Under the pieces are notes generated by a model. It did no database searches. It had not been told where the DNA came from and worked only from the letters and a program-made list of their open reading frames with translations. A stretch of 64,000 bases of DNA from Glutamicibacter sp. JC586 (GTDB taxonomy: Bacteria > Actinomycetota > Actinomycetes > Actinomycetales > Micrococcaceae). The stretch lies in contig NZ_VHIN01000002.1 in NCBI RefSeq assembly GCF_009805585.1, forward strand, positions 124,001 to 188,000. The letters run 5' to 3'. The position numbers were made by a program, and so were the translations under genes. How positions within the stretch are numbered: the first letter of the stretch is position 1; each line of letters begins with the position of its first letter. Shown piece after piece: positions 1 to 8,408 of this stretch.

Positions 1-2218
1 TCTCGCCCTCGCCATTATTCTCCTGCTTGGCAGCTGGCTTGGTCTCATCTTTCTCGCCACCACGACGGCGACGGGAGTTACGAGCAGGCTTCTCATTGAA
101 CTTCTTCACATGAGCTTCGCCGGCGGAATTGAAGGTACGGCGGGACTCTACTGGCTCCTCGTGGGTGATCACACCGGCACCAGCGCAATGCTCGCACTCT
201 TCTCCAAAGACTTCCAGCAGGCCGGTGCCCATACGCTTACGAGTCATCTGAACTAGACCCAGCGAGGTCACCTCGGCCACCTGGTGCTTGGTGCGATCCC
301 GACCAAGGCACTCAACCAAGCGACGCAAGACGAGGTCTCGGTTAGATTCCAGAACCATGTCGATGAAGTCGATGACGATGATGCCACCGATATCGCGTAG
401 GCGAAGCTGACGGACAACTTCCTCGGCCGCTTCCAAGTTATTCTTGGTCACGGTTTCTTCGAGGTTGCCGCCGGAACCGGTGAACTTACCGGTATTCACG
501 TCAACGACGGTCATTGCTTCGGTTCGGTCAATTACCAATGAACCACCCGAAGGCAGGTATACCTTGCGGTCCAGCGCCTTGGCGATCTGCTCGTCAACAC
601 GGTAGTTGGTGAAGATGTCTTCTTCGGACTCCCACTTTTCCAAGCGTCCCATCAAATCCGGTGCCACATACATGACATAGGCCTCGATGGTGTCCCAAGC
701 GTGCTCGCCGGAAACGATCAACTTGGTGAAGTCTTCATTGAAGACATCGCGCACTACCTTGATGGTTAGATCTGGTTCCGAGTACAAAAGCTCAGGCGCC
801 AAAGTCTTAGTCGAGGTCGACTGCTCTTCAATACCTTCCCACTGCGCGCGCAGGCGGTTGATATCGTTGGTCAACTCTTCTTCCGAAGCGCCTTCAGCGG
901 CGGTACGAACAATCACTCCAGCGTTCTCCGGCAGGTGATCCTTCAAGATCTTCTTTAGGCGCTGACGCTCAACATCTGGCAGCTTGCGCGAAATACCGGT
1001 CATTGACCCGCCCGGTACGTACACCAAGTAGCGACCAGGCAACGAGATCTGACTAGTCAGGCGTGCACCCTTGTGGCCCACCGGATCCTTGGTGACCTGC
1101 ACGAGTACCGAGTCGCCGGCCTTCAATGCGTTTTCGATGCGACGTGGCTGACCTTCGAGGGCAGCAATGTCCCAGTTAACCTCGCCTGCATAAAGCACAG
1201 CATTGCGGCCACGTCCGATATCCACGAAAGCAGCTTCCATCGATGGCAGTACATTCTGTACCTTGCCAACGTAGACATTGCCAATCAACGAGTCCTGCTG
1301 GGTCTTGGAAACGAAATGCTCTGCGAGCACACCATCTTCTAGGACACCAATCTGGATGCGGTCTTCACGCTGGCGAACGATCATCTTGCGTTCCACGGAT
1401 TCGCGACGTGCCAAGAACTCGGCTTCGGTGATCACCTGACGACGACGACCGGTCTCGCGAGATTCACGGCGACGCTGACGCTTGGCTTCCAGGCGGGTCG
1501 AGCCGCGTACCGAGGTGACCTGATCGCTGGCGGCGAGATGACTCTCGACGTTGGCGCGTGGGGCACGAACACGAGTGACGGTGTTGGGCGGATCGTCCTG
1601 CGAGCCACCCTCAAGTTCCAAATCCACATCCCCGCGACGTCGTCGGCGACGACGACGTGAGGTCACATCCTCGGCATCCGAATCAGAGGTGGCTGCTTCG
1701 CGACGTGCTGGCTCATGCTTCTTAGCCACGGCCTGCGCCAGAACTGCCTGCGCGGTTTCTGGAACGGCGAAGGGGTTAAGGATCATAGAGCTTCCGTGCT
1801 CGGCAAGCAGTAACCCGGTATGGTCCTCGACTACAGGTGCTTCCACCTGAGGTACTACGGTCTCTTCGGTCGAGGTAGCGGAGGCGACCTGCTGATCGCG
1901 CTCGTGAGCTTCTTCTCGTGTTGCTGCTTGCTCGACCGCTTCGTCACTGGCAACGTGGCGCGCAACCTGAGCCTTGCGCTCAGCCTGACGACTAGCGCGC
2001 TTGGTGGAATCAGGGGTGGCTACCTGGGTGCGTCGAGTAGCCCTCCAACGGTATGGGCTCTCTTCGACTCCGGCAGCAGCATTGAGCTCTGCCAAAGTCA
2101 TGGCACGACGCAGTGGCCGTGCTGGGGTGGTGGAAACGCTGGTACGACGGGCACGTGTTGAACGATTGCCTCGCTTGTTACCTTGCGCCCCGCCCTTTCG
2201 TTGATTAGCTGCGCTCAT
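1..2218 (-). CDS. rne: Ribonuclease E/G, 3' end outside window
   Basis: Endoribonuclease that processes rRNA and decays mRNA in the cytoplasm. The first 739 codons are present; the C-terminus runs off the left edge. Residues 1 to about 290 form a basic, low-complexity extension with an Arg run (about residues 186-194) typical of actinobacterial RNase E. An S1-like RNA-binding part follows (IQIGVLEDG). The DNase-I-like catalytic part carries VVDVNTGKF near residue 570 and VIDFIDM near 615, giving the two metal-binding aspartates, and the Zn-link CEHC near 674. The start is ATG (MSAANQRK). The tail after the Zn-link is again Arg-rich. In related genomes rplU-rpmA usually follow, but that lies outside the window. 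Identity is certain; only the exact start is an inference. Confidence 0.95.
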   Translation of the reverse strand, partial: MSAANQRKGGAQGNKRGNRSTRARRTSVSTTPARPLRRAMTLAELNAAAGVEESPYRWRATRRTQVATPDSTKRASRQAERKAQVARHVASDEAVEQAATREEAHERDQQVASATSTEETVVPQVEAPVVEDHTGLLLAEHGSSMILNPFAVPETAQAVLAQAVAKKHEPARREAATSDSDAEDVTSRRRRRRRRGDVDLELEGGSQDDPPNTVTRVRAPRANVESHLAASDQVTSVRGSTRLEAKRQRRRESRETGRRRQVITEAEFLARRESVERKMIVRQREDRIQIGVLEDGVLAEHFVSKTQQDSLIGNVYVGKVQNVLPSMEAAFVDIGRGRNAVLYAGEVNWDIAALEGQPRRIENALKAGDSVLVQVTKDPVGHKGARLTSQISLPGRYLVYVPGGSMTGISRKLPDVERQRLKKILKDHLPENAGVIVRTAAEGASEEELTNDINRLRAQWEGIEEQSTSTKTLAPELLYSEPDLTIKVVRDVFNEDFTKLIVSGEHAWDTIEAYVMYVAPDLMGRLEKWESEEDIFTNYRVDEQIAKALDRKVYLPSGGSLVIDRTEAMTVVDVNTGKFTGSGGNLEETVTKNNLEAAEEVVRQLRLRDIGGIIVIDFIDMVLESNRDLVLRRLVECLGRDRTKHQVAEVTSLGLVQMTRKRMGTGLLEVFGEECEHCAGAGVITHEEPVESRRTFNSAGEAHVKKFNEKPARNSRRRRGGEKDETKPAAKQENNGEGE

Positions 2219-2703
2219 TAGATTCGCGTACTCCTACTTTGTCCCGCTTAGGCATCCTCCACAGACGGCGCCTTAGCTGAAACTACAATCATCACGTGTC
2301 ACTTGGCCGACTAGTTGTCATCGGTCAGACACAAAAGCTCTCTATTTTCCGCAAGATTGCCACTAACCCTGTAATAGAGCTGGACGCAATTCCTGCGGAT
2401 CAACGTGGCCCATGAAAACCGGCTGCTTTCCTTTGCAGCCCTACGATCCGCGGTATTCCCTCGGGAGGCGCACGTATTGGGCACTCAACCGAAGCGATTC
2501 ATCGCCAGTCGATCTGTTGTTTCAAAAGTCTGTCGTCGGGTTGAAAGCAGACTGTGGATCCGCGAGCAACCATCACCATTCTCTCATATATAGTTCACAC
2601 CACGTTCATCGCTTCTCATCAGTTCCACAGAATCACTTCCTAATATGAAAAGGCTCAATGCGGAAACTCCCGCTTTCCTACAAATTTATGGAATAGTCGA
2701 AAC
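2219..2703. other. Divergent intergenic region rne / VKOR
   Basis: 485 bases separate the divergent rne and VKOR genes. Short open frames here have no convincing ribosome-binding site or protein character. It must hold both promoters and probably a long 5' leader of rne, but I cannot point to a clear -35/-10 pair or RNA structure. Confidence 0.5.
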
Positions 2704-3327
2704 ATGGTTTCATCACTAGAAAAGAGCCACAACCCGGGCGTGTTGCCGTGGTGGGCTAAAGAACGCGGTTTCGGACTGCTCTTGGTAATCACGGGATTCA
2801 TTTCATGGTTAGCAGCCGGAATTCTCGTATTAGAGCGATTAGAGCTTTACAAGAATCCTGACTACGTCACTAGCTGCGACATTAACCCGTGGATCTCTTG
2901 TGGCACTGTGATGAGATCAGCGCAGGCCGGGATCTTTGGTTTTCCCAATCCGTTTTTTGGCATCGTGTGCTTCGCCGTAGTAGTGACCATCGGCGCGGTA
3001 CTTCTGGCCGGAGCTTCGAACTTCCAGCGCTGGTTCTGGATCTGTTTCCAAGTCGGCGTTACCGCCGCTATGGGCTTGGTCATTTGGTTCTGGTCGCAGG
3101 CGCTGTATGAAATCAACGCACTTTGCCCTTACTGCATGGTCGTGTGGGCCATGGTTATTCCGCTATTCGTCTTTACGACAGCGCGTAACGTCGTCACTGG
3201 TGTGATCCCTGCCGGCGAAGGGCTCAAGCGCTTCTTCGCCGAGTGGAGCTGGATCATTACCGCAGTTCTTTGGATTCTGGTCGCAGCTTCAATCGTTCTT
3301 CGTTTCCCTAACGCATTCTTCGGCTAA
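2704..3327 (+). CDS. Vitamin K epoxide reductase (VKOR) family protein
   Basis: Integral membrane thiol oxidoreductase of 207 residues. VKOR homologues in actinobacteria reoxidise periplasmic DsbA-like proteins using menaquinone. Seen in the sequence: a first membrane helix (about 24-44), the loop cysteine pair in SCDINPWISCG (Cys58 and Cys66 region), FGFPNPFFGI, further helices, and the CPYC redox motif in NALCPYCMVVW near residue 140, then a last helix near 178-200. Length is normal for bacterial VKOR without a fused thioredoxin. No DsbA gene is adjacent. The gene stands alone, followed by a strong hairpin terminator. No clear Shine-Dalgarno sequence precedes the ATG. Confidence 0.92.
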   Translation: MVSSLEKSHNPGVLPWWAKERGFGLLLVITGFISWLAAGILVLERLELYKNPDYVTSCDINPWISCGTVMRSAQAGIFGFPNPFFGIVCFAVVVTIGAVLLAGASNFQRWFWICFQVGVTAAMGLVIWFWSQALYEINALCPYCMVVWAMVIPLFVFTTARNVVTGVIPAGEGLKRFFAEWSWIITAVLWILVAASIVLRFPNAFFG

Positions 3328-3347
3328 GCCTGGACAACCAATCCCTT

Positions 3348-3389
3348 CAGCCGGGTCGTTGTTTTTACAACGACCCGGCTGATTCTTTT
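3348..3389 (+). terminator. Intrinsic terminator after VKOR gene
   Basis: A perfect 15-bp stem (3348-3362 with 3367-3381, CAGCCGGGTCGTTGT and its complement) closes a TTTT loop and is followed by ATTCTTTT. It lies 20 bases after the VKOR stop. Confidence 0.85.
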
Positions 3390-3502
3390 AACCAGCGCCA
3401 ACCGACCGATCACCCCATTTCAAACGCTTGCTCAGCTATGTCTCGGTTTCGCCGGTCGTGATCATTCGACTACTTCTGAGCAATGACCGGTAGATTGAGT
3501 AC

Positions 3503-4087
3503 ATGGCAAGTGACATATGGAACACAGAAAATGCCCAAAATTATGGAATCGATCTACTGATTTCTGATCAATTACGCCTACGTGAGTTACAAGAGGAAGA
3601 TCTCGCATTCCTCACTCAGTGGTGGAATAGCCCAGAATTCATGGCGCTTCAAGGGAGCCTTGTACTCCCCCATCCGGTCAATGAAGCCGCCTCGCTGTTT
3701 AAATCCCGTAGCTTGAATCGTGGAACCACCGACGGAGTCGGACTGTCCATCACGCTGCCCGATGACACGTTAATCGGTCACACCGCGCTCTACGACTACA
3801 ACGCTCCAGCACGATCGGCCGAACTGATGATCATGATCGGTGGCTCTAATGTGGGCCAAGGCTACGGTACGTTGGCCACCAAAATGATCATTGATTATGG
3901 TTTCCGAGAAATGGGTCTGAACCGGATCGGTTTGAATGTTTGGGCTTATAACGAGCGAGCTTTGCGCACGTTCATTAGCGCCGGCTTCCACGAAGAAGGA
4001 CGAATCCGCCAAGCAGGCTTCCACGATGGGAAGTTCCACGACAAGATCGTCATGGGCCTTCTAGCTGAGGAATACTTCAAGGCTTAA
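3503..4087 (+). CDS. GNAT family N-acetyltransferase, RimJ/RimL type
   Basis: Predicted acetyl-CoA dependent N-acetyltransferase of 194 residues (Acetyltransf_3 type). The N-terminus LRLRELQEEDLAFLTQWWNSPEF is typical of RimJ/RimL/SpeG-like enzymes, and the acetyl-CoA binding region GSNVGQGYGTLATKMIIDYGF shows the GxGxA-like loop near 113-122. The C-terminal NRIGLNVWAYNERALRTFISAGFHEEGRIRQ is the classic strand-helix finish of the family. Substrate cannot be told: ribosomal protein N-termini, polyamines and antibiotics are all possible. Monocistronic, with terminator-like hairpins on both sides. Confidence 0.88.
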   Translation: MASDIWNTENAQNYGIDLLISDQLRLRELQEEDLAFLTQWWNSPEFMALQGSLVLPHPVNEAASLFKSRSLNRGTTDGVGLSITLPDDTLIGHTALYDYNAPARSAELMIMIGGSNVGQGYGTLATKMIIDYGFREMGLNRIGLNVWAYNERALRTFISAGFHEEGRIRQAGFHDGKFHDKIVMGLLAEEYFKA

Positions 4088-4101
4088 AGTCGCACACTGT
4101 T

Positions 4102-4135
4102 TCAGGTGATCACTGAGTCAAGAGTGATCACCTGA
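4102..4135 (+). terminator. Hairpin after the acetyltransferase gene
   Basis: A perfect 13-bp stem (4102-4114 with 4123-4135, core CAGGTGATCAC) with an 8-base loop lies 15 bases past the stop codon. No T-run follows, so it may act as a weak terminator or an mRNA-stabilising hairpin. Confidence 0.55.
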
Positions 4136-4254
4136 TCTCGTTAATGAATAATCTCACCTAATGAAACGTCTATCTTTTGATCACCTCAGGTCTTCTTCGC
4201 ATTAGATTCACTGATGCGAAATTGGTAGACGCTGTGGTGTCGGCCTAGGTGCGA

Positions 4255-4292
4255 GTCAACCTGTTGACCTATGGTTAGAACTAAATTAGTAC
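4255..4292 (+). promoter_or_regulatory. Candidate promoter with palindrome over -35
   Basis: TTGACC (4264-4269), 17-base spacer, TAGTAC (4287-4292), placing a start about 12 bases before the ATG at 4311. The -35 lies inside the inverted repeat GTCAAC-CT-GTTGAC (4255-4268), a plausible repressor site. The -35 is good, the -10 is poor. Confidence 0.35.
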
Positions 4293-4310
4293 AAGCTATG
4301 AGGAGCAACA

Positions 4311-5594
4311 ATGGCTTTGTTCGGCAAGGGTAAATCCCAACCGCCAAAGAAGAAACAGATAGATTCAGTAAAAACTTCAGCACACACTCAGCAATTGGCC
4401 TCAGGCGAGGCAAGCCCGGAATTCACCGTCGGTGGACTATGGACAGATCTTTTGGGCCGGCTTGGTATCCGTAGCGCCCAGCTCCTCATTGTGGGAGCGC
4501 TGGCCGGATTCCTCATTATCGGCATGCTCCGGCTGACGATGATCGTGATCCCCACCCTCTTGGCAGTGATCATTTCTTGCGCACTCTGGCCCCTTGTAGT
4601 GAAGCTGCGCAAGACTTTCTCACCAATGCTTTCGGCCTGGATCGTTTTCCTTGGCACATTCTTGGTTCTCGGAGGCATCGGCACCGGCCTTGTTTTCTCG
4701 GTGATCAATGAATGGCCGAAATTGGTAGACAAGGCTGTTCAAGGTTTCAATCAGCTCAATGACATGGTTCAGACCCTGCTGGGTGATCTTCCTTTCCAGA
4801 TTGATCAGAGCCAGATTGATGACGCGGTCAAGACGGTCACGAACTTCATTACTAGCTCACAGTTCGGCACTGGAGCGCTCAATACGCTCAGCGCTGCCGG
4901 CAGCTTCTTGACCGGTTTGGTTCTTCTTCTGGTGATCCTGTTCTTCTTCTTGAAGGATGGGGACCGCATTTGGGCCTTTGCTGTTTCATGGACTCCTTCG
5001 CACTACCGCAATAAGTGGATCCAGTCCGGGGACCGCGCTTTGAAGACTTTCGGCGGTTACATTCGTGGCACTGCCACCGTGGCCCTTGTGGATGCCATCG
5101 GCATTACTGCGACGTTGTTGATTGTTCGTGTGCCCTTGGCTATCCCGCTGGGTGTCATAGTTTTCCTCGGGTCTTTCGTACCCATGGTTGGTGCCACCGT
5201 CGCCGGTGTCTTGGCCACACTGATCGCCTTGGTGACTAATGGCCCGGTCGTAGCCTTGATCGTTCTAGCATCCGTGATCGTCGTCAACCAGCTAGAGGGC
5301 AACTTCCTGCAACCGGTGGTTATGGCCAGCGCCTTGAACCTGCACCCATTGGTCGTACTGCTGGCTTTGACTGGCGGTACCGTACTGGCAGGCATCATTG
5401 GTGCGGTACTCGCTGTCCCACTAGTAGCCGCAGCGTGGGCGGTTATTAAAGTCTGGACTGGCAGAGACAAGTCCAATCCGGTAGCGGAGGCTAGTGCCGA
5501 CATTCAAACCGAAGCAGAGATCGAAGAGGAAGATGAAGCCTTGGATAACAAGGATCATGACTTGGACGACTCAGCCGAAGCACCAAAAGGCTAG
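4311..5594 (+). CDS. AI-2E family transporter (UPF0118 membrane protein)
   Basis: Polytopic inner-membrane protein of 427 residues. The family includes E. coli TqsA (AI-2 export) and Na+(Li+)/H+ antiporters, so the substrate here is open. Visible are paired N-terminal helices (about 53-110), a helix near 110-145, an amphipathic loop with QSQIDDAVKTV, then VLLLVILFFFLKDGDR near 200-220 with the family-typical FFFLKDG, and a C-terminal bundle with IPLGVIVFLGSFVPMVGA and NQLEGNFLQPVVM, the most conserved signature. The tail after residue 385 is highly acidic (DIQTEAEIEEEDEALD), probably cytoplasmic. Start ATG has a good GAGGAG site. It is monocistronic with its own terminator. Confidence 0.9.
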   Translation: MALFGKGKSQPPKKKQIDSVKTSAHTQQLASGEASPEFTVGGLWTDLLGRLGIRSAQLLIVGALAGFLIIGMLRLTMIVIPTLLAVIISCALWPLVVKLRKTFSPMLSAWIVFLGTFLVLGGIGTGLVFSVINEWPKLVDKAVQGFNQLNDMVQTLLGDLPFQIDQSQIDDAVKTVTNFITSSQFGTGALNTLSAAGSFLTGLVLLLVILFFFLKDGDRIWAFAVSWTPSHYRNKWIQSGDRALKTFGGYIRGTATVALVDAIGITATLLIVRVPLAIPLGVIVFLGSFVPMVGATVAGVLATLIALVTNGPVVALIVLASVIVVNQLEGNFLQPVVMASALNLHPLVVLLALTGGTVLAGIIGAVLAVPLVAAAWAVIKVWTGRDKSNPVAEASADIQTEAEIEEEDEALDNKDHDLDDSAEAPKG

Positions 5595-5610
5595 CAACGC
5601 CTGATGGTTT

Positions 5611-5665
5611 ACTCTCCGGTGAAGCATCCCTGAGTTTCAGGGTGGTTTACCGGAGAGTTTTCCTT
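5611..5665 (+). terminator. Terminator after AI-2E family gene
   Basis: Outer stem ACTCTCCGGT (5611-5620) with ACCGGAGAGT (5649-5658), an inner CCCTGA/TCAGGG stem (5629-5642 region) and TTTCCTTT downstream. Confidence 0.8.
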
Positions 5666-5782
5666 TACCCATCGTGTCCCAAGTAGTATTACGATGAGCT
5701 TCGCCGATGAAATAGTCGCTGACTATTCAACGCAGGCCCACCTACTAATCACATCAGTAGTTATATTCTCTTCTAAACAACG

Positions 5783-5811
5783 TTGTCACGAGACTAGGCT
5801 TTGTGTTTAAT
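5783..5811 (+). promoter_or_regulatory. Strong sigma-70 type promoter
   Basis: TTGTCA (5783-5788), exactly 17 bases, TTTAAT (5806-5811): five of six consensus bases in each box. The expected start near 5818 leaves a 36-base leader before the TTG start of the next small gene. Confidence 0.65.
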
Positions 5812-5853
5812 GTGACGTAGGTAAGGGAAACTTTCCACCCCCGGAGGTTTCAC

Positions 5854-6102
5854 TTGAAACGCGATATTGCATTTCCTGATCCGGCTACATCTCGCTTCAG
5901 GAGAACACTGCATGAGCGACTGGAAGGATTGTATATGTCGAATTTTGATCACGGGCCAGCTGATGATGTTTTTCCACATCTGGCCGACTCAATAGCAGAG
6001 CATCACCAAGTCGTCACGATAGGATCGCCCGAAGAACAGCAACTGGATCACCGGAGCGACAGCGACCCACAGGCGACCGAAAGCCTTGACGACTGGCTGT
6101 AA
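5854..6102 (+). CDS. Small hypothetical protein (82 aa), orphan
   Basis: I do not recognise this protein. The TTG start at 5854 is chosen because CGGAGG (5842-5847) sits seven bases upstream; an internal ATG at 5935 would give a 55-residue form. The product has a basic N-terminal third (RFRRTLHERLEGLY) and an acidic, His-rich remainder ending ESLDDWL; there is no membrane helix or signal peptide. Reality is supported by context: a near-consensus promoter ends 43 bases upstream and a strong hairpin starts 15 bases after the stop, so the unit is a complete monocistronic gene. It could alternatively be a structured or dual-function RNA of about 340 nt. Confidence 0.6.
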   Translation: MKRDIAFPDPATSRFRRTLHERLEGLYMSNFDHGPADDVFPHLADSIAEHHQVVTIGSPEEQQLDHRSDSDPQATESLDDWL

Positions 6103-6116
6103 GGATCCACAGACGC

Positions 6117-6156
6117 AAAGAATCCCGGCAGATCATGAGATCTGTCGGGATTCTTT
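6117..6156. terminator. Bidirectional terminator, small gene / ndk
   Basis: An 18-bp stem (6117-6134 with 6139-6156, one G-T pair) with loop ATGA has AAAG on one side and CTTT on the other, so it can end both the rightward small gene and leftward ndk. Confidence 0.8.
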
Positions 6157-6165
6157 ACATTCAGC

Positions 6166-6582
6166 TTATTTGCCGAACCAGATACCAATTTCACGTTCTG
6201 CAGACTCTACGGAGTCCGAACCGTGAACGAGGTTCTGCTGAACCTTCAGGCCCCAGTCTCGTCCGAAGTCTCCACGGATGGTGCCTGGCGCTGCGGTGGT
6301 TGGGTCGGTGGTACCAGCCAGGGAACGGAAACCAGGGATAACGCCCTGACCTTCAGCAACAATGGCGACCACCGGACCGGAGAGCATGAACTCAACCAGT
6401 GGTTCGTAGAATGGTTTGCCTTCGTGCTCTGCGTAGTGCTCGGCCAGAAGCTCGCGAGTAGCTTCCACCTGCTGCAGCTTGGCAATGGTGTAGCCCTTAG
6501 CTTCAATGCGGGCAAGAATCTGTCCGGTCAGGGCGCGCTTAACGCCATCAGGCTTGACCAAGATCAGGGTACGTTCAGTCAT
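6166..6582 (-). CDS. ndk: Nucleoside diphosphate kinase
   Basis: Transfers the gamma-phosphate of ATP to NDPs through a phospho-histidine, keeping (d)NTP pools balanced in the cytoplasm. At 138 residues it has full family length. The N-terminal RTLILVKPDGVKR is the family hallmark, and the active-site His120 sits in NLVHGSDS. Arg and Lys residues of the nucleotide pocket (KPDGVKR, GTIRGDFG) are present. It is the last gene of the leftward set ileS-folC-DUF4233-ndk, 39 bases after DUF4233, and ends at a bidirectional terminator. Confidence 0.98.
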   Translation of the reverse strand: MTERTLILVKPDGVKRALTGQILARIEAKGYTIAKLQQVEATRELLAEHYAEHEGKPFYEPLVEFMLSGPVVAIVAEGQGVIPGFRSLAGTTDPTTAAPGTIRGDFGRDWGLKVQQNLVHGSDSVESAEREIGIWFGK

Positions 6583-6621
6583 TTGACTACCTCTTCGTAT
6601 CGTTGATGTATTACTAGGTTA

Positions 6622-7056
6622 TTAAGCTTGTTCTGGGTGCGCTTGGTCCCAAGCTTCTTGGGCTGCGGCGCGACGTCGATTTTCAACGTCAATTTCTTCA
6701 CCCTTTGATAGTGCATACCACCAGCACAGGGCGAATGCCGCGGCAAGATAGAACATGTCCACCAAAATGAAGCCACTGAGGAAAAAGACCAGCTGTAGGA
6801 CCCATCCGATGATGAATCCGATTCTCTTTGACAACAATGCACAGGTAACAATGCAGAGCAAGGCGATGACTGCACCAAGGCCTAGCACTACCGCTGGCTC
6901 TCCCCCACGCTTGAGTCCGAAAGCCGCCAAGGTGACAAAAACAGCCAACAGAGCTTCACAAACCAACACGGTGGAAGCAAACATCGTTTTAGTGGAACGC
7001 TGCTTCTTTTTCATACCGGGACGCCACTCGCGCTGCGCACGGGTGAGTTTGGCCAT
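6622..7056 (-). CDS. DUF4233 membrane protein
   Basis: Small actinobacterial membrane protein of unknown function, 144 residues. It has a basic N-terminus (AKLTRAQREWRPGMKKKQRSTK), then four hydrophobic helices at about 26-46, 53-73, 82-100 and 102-116, and a charged cytoplasmic tail. The family is almost always found directly after folC in actinobacteria, as here, where it meets the folC stop codon at 7056. That fixed position suggests a link to folate or cell envelope growth but there is no direct evidence. The start is the ATG of MAKLTRAQ. Confidence 0.88.
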   Translation of the reverse strand: MAKLTRAQREWRPGMKKKQRSTKTMFASTVLVCEALLAVFVTLAAFGLKRGGEPAVVLGLGAVIALLCIVTCALLSKRIGFIIGWVLQLVFFLSGFILVDMFYLAAAFALCWWYALSKGEEIDVENRRRAAAQEAWDQAHPEQA

Positions 7057-8408
7057 TACGATTCACTTCCTTTGAGCAACAAAGAAATCTCGCCCACCAG
7101 TGTAATCGAACCGGTGACCAGCACGCCGCCGCCGAGATCTTCCCCAGCTTCGGCGCGGCCTACAGACCACTCCACTGCATCTTCAAGATCTTCGGTGACG
7201 TGGATGTCTTCTTCAGGCCAGCCTGCGTTCATGGCCATATTGGCCAACTCTCCAGCGGGGATAGCACGCGGTGAAGATGACTGGGTAATGCAGAGATCTT
7301 CAACCATGTCGCCGTACTCTTCACGCATGGTGTAGAGCATGGCCTCAGCATCTTTTTCCTGCAAAATGCCAACCATTAGCACCAGTCGAGTGAACCCGAA
7401 TGATTCCTTCACGGCATCAGCTGAAACGCGAATTCCTTCCGGATTGTGTCCGGCATCCACCAGGATGCTCGGCGCACTACGCACCAGTTCAAGCCGCCCA
7501 GGGCTGGAAGTTGCCGCGAAACCTTGGCGGACAAGGTCCGCATTCAGCTCGCGCTGGCCTCCACCGAGGAATGCTTCAACGGCAGCCAACGCCACCGTGG
7601 CATTTTGTGCCTGATGGGCGCCAAAAAGCGGCAAGAAGATCTCGTCGTAGCGTCCGGCCTGTCCCTGAATAGACAAGAGCTGACCGCCAACACCTAATTT
7701 GCGCTCCAAGAGTTTGAAGTCCAAGGTGTCAAAAGCTGCGGGAACTTCGAGTTCACGCGCACGCCCCAGCAGCACGTCGGCCGCATCCGATGGTTGCACC
7801 GAAGAGACTAGGCATCCTCCTGGCTTAAGGATCCCCACTTTTTCTTCGGCAATTAGCTCGGTGGTATCACCCAGCAGGTCTGTGTGGTCCAACGAAATCG
7901 GGGTGAACACCGAAACATCGCCATCGGCCACATTTGTGGCATCGGTGATCCCGCCCAATCCAACTTCGAGCACTACCACGTCCACCGGCACCTCGGCGAA
8001 GATCGCGAAAGCCAGGATAGTGACCGCTTCAAAGTAGGTCAGCTTGTTTTCACCGCGCTCAACGAGCTCAGCATCCACCAGGTCGATGAATGGCAGGATC
8101 TCATCCCATACGCGGACAAAAGTTTCGTCGTCGACGGGTTCGCCGTCAATGCTGATTCGTTCGGTGACCGAAACCAAATGAGGCGAAGAGTATCGCCCGG
8201 TGCGCAGGTCATGAGCACCGAGCAATGACTCGATCATGCGTGCTGTTGAGGTCTTGCCGTTGGTTCCGGTGATATGAATTACCGGACAGGACTTATTGGG
8301 TTCCCCCAAAATTTCCATGGCACGGAACATCGGATCCATCCGAGGTTCCATCTTGTTTTCGGGCGCTCGGGCCAGCAACTGGCCGTAAACCCGCTGTAGT
8401 TCGCTCAC
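7056..8408 (-). CDS. folC: Folylpolyglutamate / dihydrofolate synthase
   Basis: Mur-ligase type enzyme that joins glutamate to dihydropteroate and folates, needed to make and retain folate coenzymes. The 450 residues carry the ATP loop in HITGTNGKTSTARMIESLL (near 46-64), the SPHLVSVTERISIDG segment, the catalytic-Mg region FEAVTILAF, and VVLEVGLGGITDATN near 145-160. The C-terminal domain shows LVDAGHNPEGI, a further conserved FolC segment. The GTG start overlaps the end of ileS by one base and the stop meets DUF4233, implying a tightly coupled operon. No odd features. Confidence 0.96.
   Translation of the reverse strand: MSELQRVYGQLLARAPENKMEPRMDPMFRAMEILGEPNKSCPVIHITGTNGKTSTARMIESLLGAHDLRTGRYSSPHLVSVTERISIDGEPVDDETFVRVWDEILPFIDLVDAELVERGENKLTYFEAVTILAFAIFAEVPVDVVVLEVGLGGITDATNVADGDVSVFTPISLDHTDLLGDTTELIAEEKVGILKPGGCLVSSVQPSDAADVLLGRARELEVPAAFDTLDFKLLERKLGVGGQLLSIQGQAGRYDEIFLPLFGAHQAQNATVALAAVEAFLGGGQRELNADLVRQGFAATSSPGRLELVRSAPSILVDAGHNPEGIRVSADAVKESFGFTRLVLMVGILQEKDAEAMLYTMREEYGDMVEDLCITQSSSPRAIPAGELANMAMNAGWPEEDIHVTEDLEDAVEWSVGRAEAGEDLGGGVLVTGSITLVGEISLLLKGSES

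Noticed and set aside
4211-4260. Piece resembling the D-arm of tRNA-Leu (CGAAATTGGTAGACGC)
   Set aside because: No acceptor, anticodon or T-arm can be found around it. The same 14-mer CGAAATTGGTAGAC occurs 500 bases on inside the permease gene, and such a repeat is expected by chance in 64 kb.
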